IMG/VR virus record: IMGVR_UViG_3300020477_000071 | Coordinates: 1 to 36,700 of that record | Length of the DNA stretch: 36,700 nt | From: a virus | Direction: 5' to 3' (one strand) | Shown: piece by piece, positions 1 through 9,100 of the stretch | Position numbering within the stretch: position 1 is the stretch's first letter | Layout of the letters: each line of letters begins with the position of its first letter | Notes under the pieces: model-generated | Told to the model about the DNA's origin: nothing | Seen by the model: only the letters and a program-made list of their open reading frames with translations | Database searches by the model: none | Position numbers and translations under genes: made by a program

Positions 1-132
1 ATCACAAATTTAAATGGGGTGTCGATGTATTTGAGGGGCAAACTAGCTACTGATGAAGAAGTAGTTGAAGAAGCTCCTTCAACTGAAGAAGATTTAGAAA
101 GAACTTCAGAGTATCCTGCAGATACATCTTAA
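1..132 (+). CDS. C-terminal part of a small protein with an acidic tail (5' end outside window)
   Basis: Frame 1 is open from the first base to TAA at 130-132 and gives 43 residues without an obvious start. The last 27 residues are rich in Glu and Asp (DEEVVEEAPSTEEDLE). I do not recognise the family. An internal ATG at 25 has only a weak upstream GGGG, so the gene probably begins outside the window. The frame matches that of the cysteine-rich gene that runs off the right edge at 36700. If the molecule is circular, the two pieces form one protein of 85 residues with a cysteine-rich N-terminus and an acidic C-terminus. The next gene, the head-tail adaptor, starts 19 bases downstream. Confidence 0.6.
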   Translation: MTNLNGVSMYLRGKLATDEEVVEEAPSTEEDLERTSEYPADTS

Positions 133-150
133 ACATTAGAAGGGGGCTTG

Positions 151-1266
151 ATGCCTACAACTGATTTTAGTTTTACAAGTGTACTAACTTATAACGGTTC
201 TAATTATGGCGATATGACTTTAGAAGCTCAAAAACCAGGAGGTACTTCGTTTGGAGCTTTTGTTGAAACAAGCCATTTTTTATATTTAGGGCATGACAGT
301 AAGTTTGATATGGCCGTGTTTGATATTGATACCGCAGGAAGTCTCGGAACGTTAAAATATGAATACTATAATGGAAGTGCTTGGGCAGAATTTAACCCAT
401 CATCTGCTTTATACGCTACGGATCCAGATGATAATGAAGATGCTCAATACGCTTTTGATAAAGACGGCGCAGAAATGTTTCCTGAAAATAGGTTAGATAG
501 CTGGTCCACTGTAGCTATTAACAGCACTACTAAATATTGGATACGAATTTCTAGCCCAACTAGCGTTACAACTGCCCCAACCTTTAAGCGCATACAAATG
601 CGTCCGTTAGCTGCTTATTGTACATCTAAAGATGTATTTGAGCTTATGCAAATGGGGGCGGTACTAGGGGGTACGGATTTCACTACATCTACTTATCCAT
701 CTAAAGAAACCGTTGAAAGATACATAAATGAAGCGCAATCTCACATTGATTATAAAACTAGAAAATCGTGGCGACCAAATATTGTTTACGGAGAAATGCA
801 CGAATTTAACTTAAGTGGTTTTAAGTTAGATAGACCCGATCCGTTCAAAATTATTGATTTTAAAATCTGGAATGGGTCTTCTTGGGACACAAAAACGCAA
901 GGACGAAAACAAGATTTTTTCTTGGTTCCAGATACCGGAACATTACATTTTTCCCGTTATTTCCTATTACCAGCTAGATTTCAGTCATATAATGCTCCTA
1001 TCTGGAGATGGGGTGGCGGCGAATTTACCATGCCAATTAAAGTTACCTATCTAAACGGTAGGGATTTACATACAGATGTACGAGAAAGTGGCATTGTTTA
1101 TGATGCTTGTAAAAAAATGGCTGCCATGGAAATTACTAAAAATGCTGATTTTGGGGGTTCTGTAGTTAGTGGAATGGACCGTGTAACGGTATCTCAACGT
1201 ATGGAGTCTTGGGCAAGAGAAATTGAAGAAAATCTTGAAAGCTTACGAGCTTTTGAAATTTTTTAA
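151..1266 (+). CDS. Head-tail adaptor (connector) protein with an extra N-terminal beta-sandwich domain
   Basis: Predicted 371 residues. ATG at 151 is preceded by AAGGGGGC at a good distance; a TTG one codon earlier is less likely. Residues about 1-150 look beta-rich, with a pattern seen in phage fibre and carbohydrate-binding-like domains (KYEYYNGSAW, then YWIRI and TTAPTFKRI). Residues about 155-371 look like HK97 gp6/SPP1 gp15-type connectors: a short helical start (CTSKDVFELMQ), then a helix with ETVERYINEAQSHIDYKTR and a helical C-terminus ending in RAFEIF. Such proteins form a ring under the portal. Position fits, since tail terminator and tail tube genes follow. The domain assignment is by pattern and order, not by search; the N-terminal fusion is unusual for a connector. 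Confidence 0.6.
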   Translation: MPTTDFSFTSVLTYNGSNYGDMTLEAQKPGGTSFGAFVETSHFLYLGHDSKFDMAVFDIDTAGSLGTLKYEYYNGSAWAEFNPSSALYATDPDDNEDAQYAFDKDGAEMFPENRLDSWSTVAINSTTKYWIRISSPTSVTTAPTFKRIQMRPLAAYCTSKDVFELMQMGAVLGGTDFTTSTYPSKETVERYINEAQSHIDYKTRKSWRPNIVYGEMHEFNLSGFKLDRPDPFKIIDFKIWNGSSWDTKTQGRKQDFFLVPDTGTLHFSRYFLLPARFQSYNAPIWRWGGGEFTMPIKVTYLNGRDLHTDVRESGIVYDACKKMAAMEITKNADFGGSVVSGMDRVTVSQRMESWAREIEENLESLRAFEIF

Positions 1267-1276
1267 GGGGTAACGT

Positions 1277-1711
1277 ATGGCCGAGCCAATAGCAGTTACG
1301 AATGTATTAAGTGAGTTAGATACACAATGGAATTCGTCTAATGTAACTGAACCACAAATTATAGAAATGAATGGAGCAAGTGCTCCAACACGAATTGATT
1401 TAAATCGAGGGGATGTTTTAATTGGGCAACCTGGCAGCCCCACCGTAGAAGAAATCCCTTTAGGAAACTGGAAATACGTAAACCGTATTTACGCAGTTTC
1501 ATTAGAAATTACTACAAAAACAAGTCGTCAACGCTTATACGATTTAATGGGCGAAGTACGACGAATATGTCACGCTAGAAGGCATAGTATGACTAATTTT
1601 CAACGAATACAGTTTGTTGCTTTTAACGAAGCTGTAGATGACCAGTTAAACGTATGGGTAGGCACGATTGAAATTCGATTAGTAAATACTAACGTTTTGG
1701 CAGAAACTTAA
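1277..1711 (+). CDS. Probable tail terminator / tail completion protein
   Basis: 144 residues, ATG at 1277 after GGGGTAACGT, 10 bases after the adaptor. The central YAVSLEITTKTSRQRLYDLMGEVRRIC segment reads as a strand followed by a long basic helix, then a strand ending the protein (VGTIEIRLVNTN). This is the alpha/beta layout of tail terminators such as lambda gpU and related siphovirus proteins that cap the tail tube and join it to the neck. Size and location, between the connector and the tail tube gene, agree. No catalytic motif is expected. The call rests on fold-like pattern and synteny; a head-closure protein is the main alternative. Confidence 0.5.
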   Translation: MAEPIAVTNVLSELDTQWNSSNVTEPQIIEMNGASAPTRIDLNRGDVLIGQPGSPTVEEIPLGNWKYVNRIYAVSLEITTKTSRQRLYDLMGEVRRICHARRHSMTNFQRIQFVAFNEAVDDQLNVWVGTIEIRLVNTNVLAET

Positions 1712-1719
1712 TAAAAATG

Positions 1720-1728
1720 AGTATAATA
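1720..1728 (+). promoter_or_regulatory. Promoter P1 (AGTATAATA class) for the tail tube gene
   Basis: AGTATAATA with a perfect TATAAT at 1722-1727, in the 57-base gap before the tail tube gene. The only -35-like hexamer is TTGGCA at 1697-1702 with a long 19-base spacer. The longer block AGTATAATATAAAGA nearly matches AGTAAAATATAAAGA upstream of the portal gene. A dedicated promoter for the abundant tube protein makes sense. Confidence 0.6.
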
Positions 1729-1729
1729 T

Positions 1730-1750
1730 AAAGAACGCAAAATGTTCTTT
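1730..1750 (+). repeat. Perfect 7-bp inverted repeat overlapping the P1 start region
   Basis: AAAGAAC (1730-1736) and GTTCTTT (1744-1750) pair perfectly around a 7-base loop. The dyad lies at the expected start of transcription from P1. It could be an operator, a 5' stem-loop of the mRNA, or, because TTTTT overlaps the right arm, a weak terminator for the upstream operon. Confidence 0.5.
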
Positions 1751-1768
1751 TTCAATTGAGGAGGAAAT

Positions 1769-3460
1769 ATGGCAATATATCGAGCAGATCAAGCGCAACT
1801 AACGTTTGGCCCAGAAGCCGCTGCAGGCGGTTATGTAGAGATTAGCCCAGCAGATTTATCGGTTTCCGGAGGTAGCACAACGTTAGCTTCTGACCATGAG
1901 GCAGGCGTAAGAGAGATTACGGTTTCAAGCGCTACTAATTTTAGCGTTGGCGACCATATAGCCTTCGATAGAGGCGTTACAGTTGCACAACAGAAAGAAT
2001 CCGAGCTTAGGGTTATTGAACATATCTCAGGAACAACATTTACTTTAAATGCTCCAACAGCATTTTTTCATGCCAGCTCTTGCACAATTAAAGAAGTTAA
2101 TGCCTCTAGCATTACATCTTCCGCAGACCGCCAATACATTACTTTAATCCCAGGTGTTTACGAAACGGTAGATTTACCTGATCCAGAGATGTCTATTGAG
2201 CCTAGGTACTTTTTAGGAACAGCTTCGAAACGAAATTTTCATAGTGTGTATAGCGGACAACAATCTTATACGGGATCGATAGGAAGTTTTGTTTTGTTAA
2301 ACGGACGAGCTTTACGATTTCCTATCGGTAAAGTTAGCTCTTCTACTACCTATACTAACGATGTAACGGCTATGAAACGAACTTTTGCTACGGCTTTGAA
2401 AAAAGGTGAAATTTATGTCACTTTAGGCGCTACTTCTGGGGATGCAGCAATTGCCACCACTACAAAAGTAATGTTCGGTAGAGGAACTACCAGTTGTGAA
2501 GTTAGGCAAGCAGCTACTGCCTTAGCTACTAATACTGCTGGGACTATTACCTTGGACTATCCACTTCAATTTGACCATGCTGCTGGAGATATGCATGTAG
2601 TAGGTACAGCAGCTAGTAATACTACGATTGCTACTACGCAAACAATACCTTACACCCACACAATTACCGAAACGGTAGATTTAGATTCAATTAGTTGGAA
2701 CGCCCATATGCGAGCATCAAACGAAACTGCTACATATGATTTGAATCGCAGATATTTTGGAGGCAAAGTAGGAAGTGCTTCCATTTCAGCCGATGAAGGT
2801 GGGATGGTAATGATGTCTTGGGATTCAGTAAATTTCTTAGGCATGATACATAATCAATTAACAAATTCTAACGGATCAGTAGCAGTTCCATTTTATTCGA
2901 TGATGGAAACTATTGATAGTGATGGAGTAGATACGCCGACTACTGACCCATATTACTTTTCTAATGGCGAAGTTACAATATTTGGACAAACAATTGCTAG
3001 AATTAGAAGCTTTAGTTTGTCAATTAATAACAATGAAGAACCTAGATATTATGTTAGTAAACAGATGGGTCGAAGACGAGGCCCCTCTGAAATAAAAGAA
3101 CAGCGAAGAGAATATTCATTAGCTGTTACGTTAGCTTTACCAGATGCTGGTTTAGCTACAACAGCAGCTAGAACTTTGTTTAACGAGCTACTTCTCGAAG
3201 GAGATTACGGTAGTGGTAAAACAGGTTTTAACGTATCAATTACCTTTACAAGAGGAAATGTTGTCACCGGGTTTGAAGATAAAATGACTATTACAATTCC
3301 AGATGATGGCACTTCTGCAACTGGAGGTAATCAACAAGGAGCATTTATTAGATCGGCTCCACATGATTTTGGAACGGATAATCCTTTCCAAGTTGACGCA
3401 GATATTCTTTTCCGTAATTTGAAGATAGAAGTACAAGATTCAGAGCATTATTACCCATAA
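1769..3460 (+). CDS. Major tail (tube) protein with inserted beta modules
   Basis: 563 residues, ATG after GAGGAGGAAAT (strong site). It sits where siphovirus tail tube genes sit, just before the frameshifted chaperone pair and the tape measure. The C-terminal half (about 300-563) has the strand-rich, repetitive look of tube proteins and ends in DADILFRNLKIEVQDSEHYYP. The protein is far longer than the usual 150-350 residues. The excess is partly two copies of a beta module also present in the capsid and hub proteins: residues about 36-107 (REITVSSATNFSVGDHIAF ... SGTTFTL) and about 210-282 (AGTITLDYPLQFDHAAGD). It has its own promoter, P1. It polymerises into the tail tube. The function is inferred from order, size and composition. 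Confidence 0.65.
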   Translation: MAIYRADQAQLTFGPEAAAGGYVEISPADLSVSGGSTTLASDHEAGVREITVSSATNFSVGDHIAFDRGVTVAQQKESELRVIEHISGTTFTLNAPTAFFHASSCTIKEVNASSITSSADRQYITLIPGVYETVDLPDPEMSIEPRYFLGTASKRNFHSVYSGQQSYTGSIGSFVLLNGRALRFPIGKVSSSTTYTNDVTAMKRTFATALKKGEIYVTLGATSGDAAIATTTKVMFGRGTTSCEVRQAATALATNTAGTITLDYPLQFDHAAGDMHVVGTAASNTTIATTQTIPYTHTITETVDLDSISWNAHMRASNETATYDLNRRYFGGKVGSASISADEGGMVMMSWDSVNFLGMIHNQLTNSNGSVAVPFYSMMETIDSDGVDTPTTDPYYFSNGEVTIFGQTIARIRSFSLSINNNEEPRYYVSKQMGRRRGPSEIKEQRREYSLAVTLALPDAGLATTAARTLFNELLLEGDYGSGKTGFNVSITFTRGNVVTGFEDKMTITIPDDGTSATGGNQQGAFIRSAPHDFGTDNPFQVDADILFRNLKIEVQDSEHYYP

Positions 3461-3493
3461 GATACTAGAAAAACTAAATATAGTGGAGGCAAG

Positions 3494-3880
3494 ATGGCTA
3501 CAACTAGTCGAACTAAAGACGCGTCAGCATTTGACGTATCTAAATATACAGTTACCGGTGATCCCGTAATCCAAACGGTTACGGTAGAAGAAACCGGAGA
3601 TACCTTTGAAGTTTCGGTACAAGGCCTTAGCTGGGCAAAACGCAATCAATTAATTTCTGCACACATGTCTTGGGATATTGACGGTAATACAAAATTTAAC
3701 GCGTCAGAATATGTGAGGGCGTGTTTATGCGATATGATTGTAGATGCTCCTTGGGGCAAAACAACCGAAGCTTTTTTAATTTCTATAGACAGTAGATTAG
3801 GTAAAGCTTTAGAAAGTTTAGTACCTGAAGCTTTTGGTACAGATGATGTTACACCAATAGACACATTAAAAAACGCATAA
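3494..3880 (+). CDS. Tail assembly chaperone, short form (gpG-like)
   Basis: 128 residues, ATG after GTGGAGGCAAG. It lies between the tail tube and tape measure genes, the invariant place for the lambda gpG-type chaperone that coats the tape measure during tail assembly. The N-terminus is beta-like (VTGDPVIQTVTVEETGDTFEVSVQGL) and the rest helical (WAKRNQLISAHMSW; SRLGKALESLVPEAF), as in many gpG analogues. The ORF stops six bases after a canonical A_AAA_AAC slippery heptamer, so some ribosomes should make the longer gpGT-like form. Family assignment is by synteny and the frameshift signal; sequence similarity in this family is always low. Confidence 0.8.
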   Translation: MATTSRTKDASAFDVSKYTVTGDPVIQTVTVEETGDTFEVSVQGLSWAKRNQLISAHMSWDIDGNTKFNASEYVRACLCDMIVDAPWGKTTEAFLISIDSRLGKALESLVPEAFGTDDVTPIDTLKNA

Positions 3881-4122
3881 AAGCTTTTCTTGTTAATGCT
3901 GGAAATATTTCCAATGAAGAAAAGCTAACATATTCATATTGGTTAACATTTACAAAACTGCTAAAAGATGGGTACCCATATGAGGCAATTATGAAGTTTA
4001 GCGTAGCTGAAATTAATTTAATTTTAGCTATTGAAAACGCATTACATGAAAGGCAGCAAGAAGAACAAGAAAGACTGCAAAGAGTTTCGCAGGCGCGACA
4101 ATCTTTTACTAGGGGACGATAA
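3494..4122 (+). CDS. Tail assembly chaperone, long form by -1 frameshift (gpGT-like)
   Basis: If ribosomes slip back one base on A_AAA_AAC at 3868-3874, reading continues from CGC at 3874 to TAA at 4120-4122. This adds 82 residues to the first 127 and gives about 209. The extension is open and protein-like: it starts RIKAFLVNAG, contains YSYWLTFTKLLKDGYPYEAIMKFSVAEINLIL, and ends with a charged helix (HERQQEEQERLQRVSQARQ). It has no ATG start with a good ribosome site of its own. The stop overlaps the tape measure ATG (TAATG). In lambda the T part binds the tube protein while G binds the tape measure. Seen: signal and open frame. Known: gpG/gpGT biology. Inferred: that slippage occurs. Confidence 0.8.
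3868..3874 (+). promoter_or_regulatory. Programmed -1 ribosomal frameshift slippery site A_AAA_AAC
   Basis: The heptamer AAAAAAC is in the correct register (0-frame codons TTA AAA AAC), followed by GCA TAA. A perfect 10-bp stem begins seven bases further on, which is the usual spacing for a stimulator. Confidence 0.88.
3882..3926 (+). repeat. Stem-loop stimulator downstream of the slippery site
   Basis: AGCTTTTCTT (3882-3891) pairs perfectly with AAGAAAAGCT (3917-3926), leaving a 25-base loop. The loop contains the 12-base palindrome GGAAATATTTCC, which could form a small inner hairpin. The position fits a frameshift stimulator, though the stem is AT-rich. Confidence 0.75.
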
Positions 4123-5498
4123 TGGCAGATGCACGACCATTAATAGCGCGAATACAGGTAGAACACGGTTCTGCAGGTTCGTTCGGCCAAAGTGATTCCG
4201 AAGGATCTGGGGGAGGAGATCGCGTTCAACAACAAATTGCTAAAAATACAGGGCCTAGAGGGGTTAATGCAACGTTACAAAAAGCAATGCACACGACCTA
4301 TAAGAATGTTCAAAAGAAAGCTTCGTTACAAACTCTAGGAATTAGTTTAAGCATTGCGTCTCTTTTAAAACAATCGCAAATTTTTACTAGTTCATTAGGG
4401 GCTATATTTCAATTAATAGGCGCAATGATTGATTTATTTTTAGCACCGTTAGTTAAGCCTGTTTTAATTCCTTTTATTAAATGGATGGCCCGAAATATGC
4501 CAATGTGGGTTGAAAATGCTCATGCGATGTTAGCAACGCTTCGAGATGCTATTAGACCTATATTAGAAAAAATTTGGAGCATGATTCCACAAGTTGCTAA
4601 AGATAATATGGGATATTTAATAGCCTTTTTAGCAGGTAACTATTTCATTAAAAAATTAACTGGAGTTAATATTATTGGAATTGCTACCAAACCAATTGCC
4701 GCACTCGCGACAGGTATTTTTATGGGATTAGGAGTTATGTTAGCCCCATATCTTGTAGCTGTAGTAGCTTCTTTAGGCACGTTACTAGCCGCTCTAGCTC
4801 CACTAGCTATTTTAGGGTCTGCAGTATTTATAAATTTTTATAAACAAGGCAAATTAGATAAAATTTTAAGTTGGTTGGGCAAAATGTTTGGTCAAAATAA
4901 AGGAATGATTGATTTAGGGGGAGGTGTTGTAAAAGAAGGAAGTGTTGCTTTAATTGCCAAGGAGGTAAAAAAAGACCCCCCTGTAATAGTTCACACATCA
5001 TTATCGGAAGAAGAGATGGGAGACAATGAAACTAAAGAAGCAACAACGATTATGTTAGATTATTTAGAAACAAAAAATAATAGAGCAAGAGATGCGTTTA
5101 TGAATGAGTTTCAAAAACGTGTTAGAGAGATTTTTGGCGTACCTATAGGAAGTTTTCCACAAGGAAATGACCTTTTCACGTATGGGGCTAATTTGTTTAT
5201 GGACCAAGGTAAAGCAAAAACAAGTGGGGTATTTATGGGTCCTACATTAACAAATCCACTTGGACAAGGGTATTCGTACACATTTCATGTTACGTTAGAT
5301 GCCGGAATTTTAGCGAATTTAGGATATCAACGTGTAAAAATTGAAGGTCAAAATAGCGGAACCACCACAGCCCAAGCAGTGGTTGTAGCTAACGACTATT
5401 ATTTAGGCTCTAGTGGTGAGGATGATGACACACCTGGATTTGGTGCGGAACCTCTCCAAGAGCACCGAAATAAACACGGTGGCGTCTTTAGAGCGTAA
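4122..5498 (+). CDS. Tape measure protein (short)
   Basis: 458 residues. ATG overlaps the stop of the frameshifted chaperone extension, implying coupled translation. A Gly/Ser-rich N-terminus (EGSGGGD) is followed by a helical zone and long hydrophobic segments at about 75-110 (LGISLSIASLL; IFQLIGAMIDLFLAPLV) and 165-240 (YLIAFLAGNYFI; LAPYLVAVVASLGTLLAALAPLAILG). This is typical of tape measures, which may enter the host membrane during DNA injection. The C-terminal part is soluble and mixed. At roughly 0.15 nm per residue the tail would be about 65-70 nm, a short siphovirus tail. No lysozyme or peptidase motif was seen. Length control is inferred from position after gpG/gpGT. Confidence 0.8.
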   Translation: MADARPLIARIQVEHGSAGSFGQSDSEGSGGGDRVQQQIAKNTGPRGVNATLQKAMHTTYKNVQKKASLQTLGISLSIASLLKQSQIFTSSLGAIFQLIGAMIDLFLAPLVKPVLIPFIKWMARNMPMWVENAHAMLATLRDAIRPILEKIWSMIPQVAKDNMGYLIAFLAGNYFIKKLTGVNIIGIATKPIAALATGIFMGLGVMLAPYLVAVVASLGTLLAALAPLAILGSAVFINFYKQGKLDKILSWLGKMFGQNKGMIDLGGGVVKEGSVALIAKEVKKDPPVIVHTSLSEEEMGDNETKEATTIMLDYLETKNNRARDAFMNEFQKRVREIFGVPIGSFPQGNDLFTYGANLFMDQGKAKTSGVFMGPTLTNPLGQGYSYTFHVTLDAGILANLGYQRVKIEGQNSGTTTAQAVVVANDYYLGSSGEDDDTPGFGAEPLQEHRNKHGGVFRA

Positions 5499-5510
5499 CT
5501 AGGAGGATGT

Positions 5511-6122
5511 ATGACAGTAGCAATATTATTACGAAATGGTAAACATAAAAGCACGGTTTCTTCAGAAGAAGCAACTATTCGATACGGGTTAAAGTGTGAT
5601 AGTGTTACAATACAAATTGCGCGTTCTCCATTACAAATTCCTATTCCGGAAGCTTCACCCGAGTTACTGGATTTAGGTATTTCGCGTCCTTCTATTACTT
5701 TAAGTGGCTTAATAGATACTGTTGGACAAGCTTCCCACACAACTGCAAATTTTGAAAATATGGAAAGTTTTAGTGTAACACGTAAATATTGGAATTCTAC
5801 AACATATACAGCAGATACACAAACTTATTATATTCCGTATAAAAATAAATTAGAAAGTTTTGTGTTAGAAACATTAGGAACTTTTGATACGAATTTAGAG
5901 TTAGAAATTGGGGACGCTAATTATCCTATGTATAATACAGCTGCTGAAGCACAAACGGGTACTACTACCGTTTCGGATACTACAAATTCGGAAACTGGCG
6001 GTTCAGTATATATGGTAGCAATTCAACAATGTAGATTTCAACAAGATTCTTCTCAAGAAGATAGGTATCAATTTCAAATGCAGTTAGTTGCATCTGCACG
6101 AAAAGATATCATGTTTACGTAG
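5511..6122 (+). CDS. Probable distal tail protein (Dit-like)
   Basis: 203 residues, ATG after TAGGAGGATGT. It lies between the tape measure and the large hub/fibre protein, where siphoviruses encode Dit, the ring that connects tube and tip. The sequence is strand-rich throughout, with SVTIQIARSPLQIPIP, RPSITLSGLIDTVG and a closing strand pair (YQFQMQLVASARKDIMF). The phrase describing a preserved line of beta residues before 'sGliD' is common in tube/Dit folds, which share the tail-tube fold. No catalytic motif. A minor tube protein is the alternative. Confidence 0.5.
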   Translation: MTVAILLRNGKHKSTVSSEEATIRYGLKCDSVTIQIARSPLQIPIPEASPELLDLGISRPSITLSGLIDTVGQASHTTANFENMESFSVTRKYWNSTTYTADTQTYYIPYKNKLESFVLETLGTFDTNLELEIGDANYPMYNTAAEAQTGTTTVSDTTNSETGGSVYMVAIQQCRFQQDSSQEDRYQFQMQLVASARKDIMFT

Positions 6123-6134
6123 GAGGATATTGAC

Positions 6135-9100
6135 GTGCCACAACCTACAATAGCATTAGAATATTGGGATGGAGACAGTTGGGTTAAAGCAGTAACACAT
6201 ACTGGTAATAATGCTGTAAGAGCTTGCGATATAGGCAAAATTGCTGATGAAACGGATCAAGCTTTTGTAACATTGTCTAATCCTCCTAAAAATGCTCGTT
6301 CAACTGACACATCTAAAAGTAAAGGTTTATTAACAGACGTTTTTCTTGAGGACGGTGTTAATAATATGAAATTATGTCTTTTACGAGATGAAGAAACAGG
6401 AATGGTTTTATTTCGTGGAAAAGTTCATAAAATTCGTCACAGATACGAAATTGCAGGATTTGGAAGTTCTTTAAAATTAGAATTACGTGATGAACTACAA
6501 GAATTAGCCGATTTACCATTAGAAGCTTCATACCCTTCTTTAAAATCTATTGATTTAAGTAAAAGTGGGCAAACTCCCGATACAACTAAACGAAGTGGTA
6601 TTATTCAACAATTAGTCCAAACATTAGTGAAAACTTATAGAAAAACTAGTGAAAGCAATCATGGTTTTAGCGATACCGATAAATTTGAAAGTTCAGCACA
6701 GGGTTTTACAGAAAAAGATGTGATTAAAAGCGCTAACGATAATACGACTTATTTAAGCACCCGCGTTTGGGATCTTACAGGTTCTTCAGCTAATGCATTA
6801 GAAATGGTGCAACTCATTGCGCAAACAGAACCGCACGATGCAGCTGACTTATCTCAACATTACGGCTATGATTTTTATTTAGATCCTAATTTGTCTACAT
6901 TTGATACATCTAATTCAGAAATTAAACCCCCTCCTAGTTTTAATTATTTTAAACGGGGAACTCGCCCAGGAGCTGCTGGGACAACTGCGGCTACGCCTCA
7001 AAAACATGGGATAACATTCGAATACCCGTCTTCTAATTGGCCTACTATTTCTGCGTACAGTAAAAAAGGGTTTATTAGACAAATTAGTGAAGATGCAGAT
7101 TTTGACGTTGACGAGAATACTTTAGCAACGGCATTATTGGCTGAATGGGAATTTGATAATACTCCAAATTCTGATGCTAGTGGTAGCGCTAAGTATAAAC
7201 AAACGTTTGAATTAATGAAAGCCACAATACCTAGCGGCAAATTTACAGATACAAGTTCAGAAGGCAAAAGTTTATGGGAGGGTAGACGTTTACTTTATGA
7301 AAGCGTAATAGCTGATTTTAATAAAACTACGTTAGGGACGCATAGCAGTACCTCTGAGGCTAACGCAGTTGATGCAATTGTTGAAATTTTTGTTGGTACA
7401 AACGATCAGTCTACTGATACCGAAAATCCCACGTTTTTATATGCTAGTGGTGATACGTATCCTACAGCTTTACTGCATTATGCCTCAGGTAGCGGAAATG
7501 GGACAAATGCAGATTATGTAATTTTATCAAATGTTTTTGATACAGATGAAACAGTGCCTTCACAGACTGATAATGAATATGATTTATACTATTTTAAAGG
7601 ATTTCCTAGTGGAGCTTGGTCGAGAATTAACATGGGCAGCGGGATTACCGACACTGCAACCGCTTTAACGGTAGATGATGCGAGTGTTTTTTCCGTAAAT
7701 GACGTAATTAGAGTAGAAGACGAATTAATGAATATATCTGCTGTAAATACTACTACTAATGTTTTGACGGTAGGACGCGAATATAGCTCAACTAGCGGAG
7801 TTGCGCATGCAGATAATGTGTACGTATATAAGTCCATTCGATTGCATACACGTAAAAGCAAAGCGACAAATGCTACAGATGTGCCTTATATTGATATTAC
7901 GCCAAGTATTGGTCGACCATCAGAAAAATATAATGTTAAAAAACCTAGAAGACGGACGTTTCATAAAACTTTTTCAAATACGGATTTAGTACGAAAAGAA
8001 ATTGCTAATGAATTAGATGTAAAATCTTCTAATACAACGATTAAGGCAAAAGTGCGTACAACTCGTTATCCATATACACGACTTATAATTAAACCTGCTA
8101 ATGTTACGAGGGGCACTGACGCTTCTAATAATTTATTAACCTTTGCTACAGCTCCAACCGCTAGTACCGCGATTAATATGGGCAGCGATTTTCAAGCAAA
8201 TGAGACTGCTTTAACCGTTGATTCTGCGTCGGGATTTAGCGTAGGCGACATTATTGCATGCACAACTTCTTCTGTTACAGAGCAAATGCAAATTACGGCT
8301 ATTAATTCGAATACGTTTACGGTAACTCGGGCTGTAAACGGAACAACAGCAGTAGAACACGCTGATGATCTTGCAGTAACTGGAGCTCCAACGTTTACAA
8401 CAGCCGATGGAACTACAGCTACAAATGACATTAGAACTTTTGGCGTAAAAAAAGGAATGATTATCGCGCAATTACAAGGAGATGGCTCAACAGTTAAACG
8501 ATATGCCTATATTACAGAAGTTACGTCAAGTACCATTAGGTACGGAAATCGAATTACCGTAGGTGGTGCAAACGACCAACCTAAAGATACTAGCGATTTT
8601 CTCGAAATTGGTGGAAAAGTAGATGAAGTAGCCTCTGGTATTAGTAATTCTTCAAGTGTTACGACAATTACAGTTGATACTGGAACTCGTTTTGAAGCAA
8701 ATGATGTTATTAAAATTAATTCTGAACAAATGTTGGTTACTGCGGTAAGTGGTAATACTTTAACTGTTGTTCGCGGGCATAATAATACAGATTTAGGAAC
8801 CCATAGTGTGGATGCAGATATCCATATTTATAATGATTTAGCAGTATTTGTTCCAGTTGAAACTGGCCATTCGGTACGCTTGAAGCATAAACAGTGGGGC
8901 GTAGACTCAGATTTTTTTGTAGACGCAATTAAATATGAAGTTACAGGTGGTTTAGTAACTACGACGTTAGATTGCGTAGGTCTTACATCGTTAAATGGTA
9001 ATCAAGTCGGCGTTCGGCCTTTTAAACGCCCAACAGGAAAGCATAGTGACCGAGGAGGCGGGGGCTCCGATAATAAACAGTTAACTGTTACATTACCGTT

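Noticed and set aside
1243-1443. Minus-strand ORF of about 66 codons (and similar minus-strand ORFs throughout, such as 11320-11847, 32222-32746 and 5399-5740)
   Set aside because: They lie wholly opposite well-supported + strand genes, lack convincing ribosome sites and show low-complexity or Ser/Ile-rich translations typical of shadow frames.
3881-4122. Sequence between chaperone and tape measure as a non-coding gap or frameshifted (broken) gene
   Set aside because: It is fully open in the -1 frame after a canonical slippery site and is best explained as the gpGT-type extension rather than a mutation.
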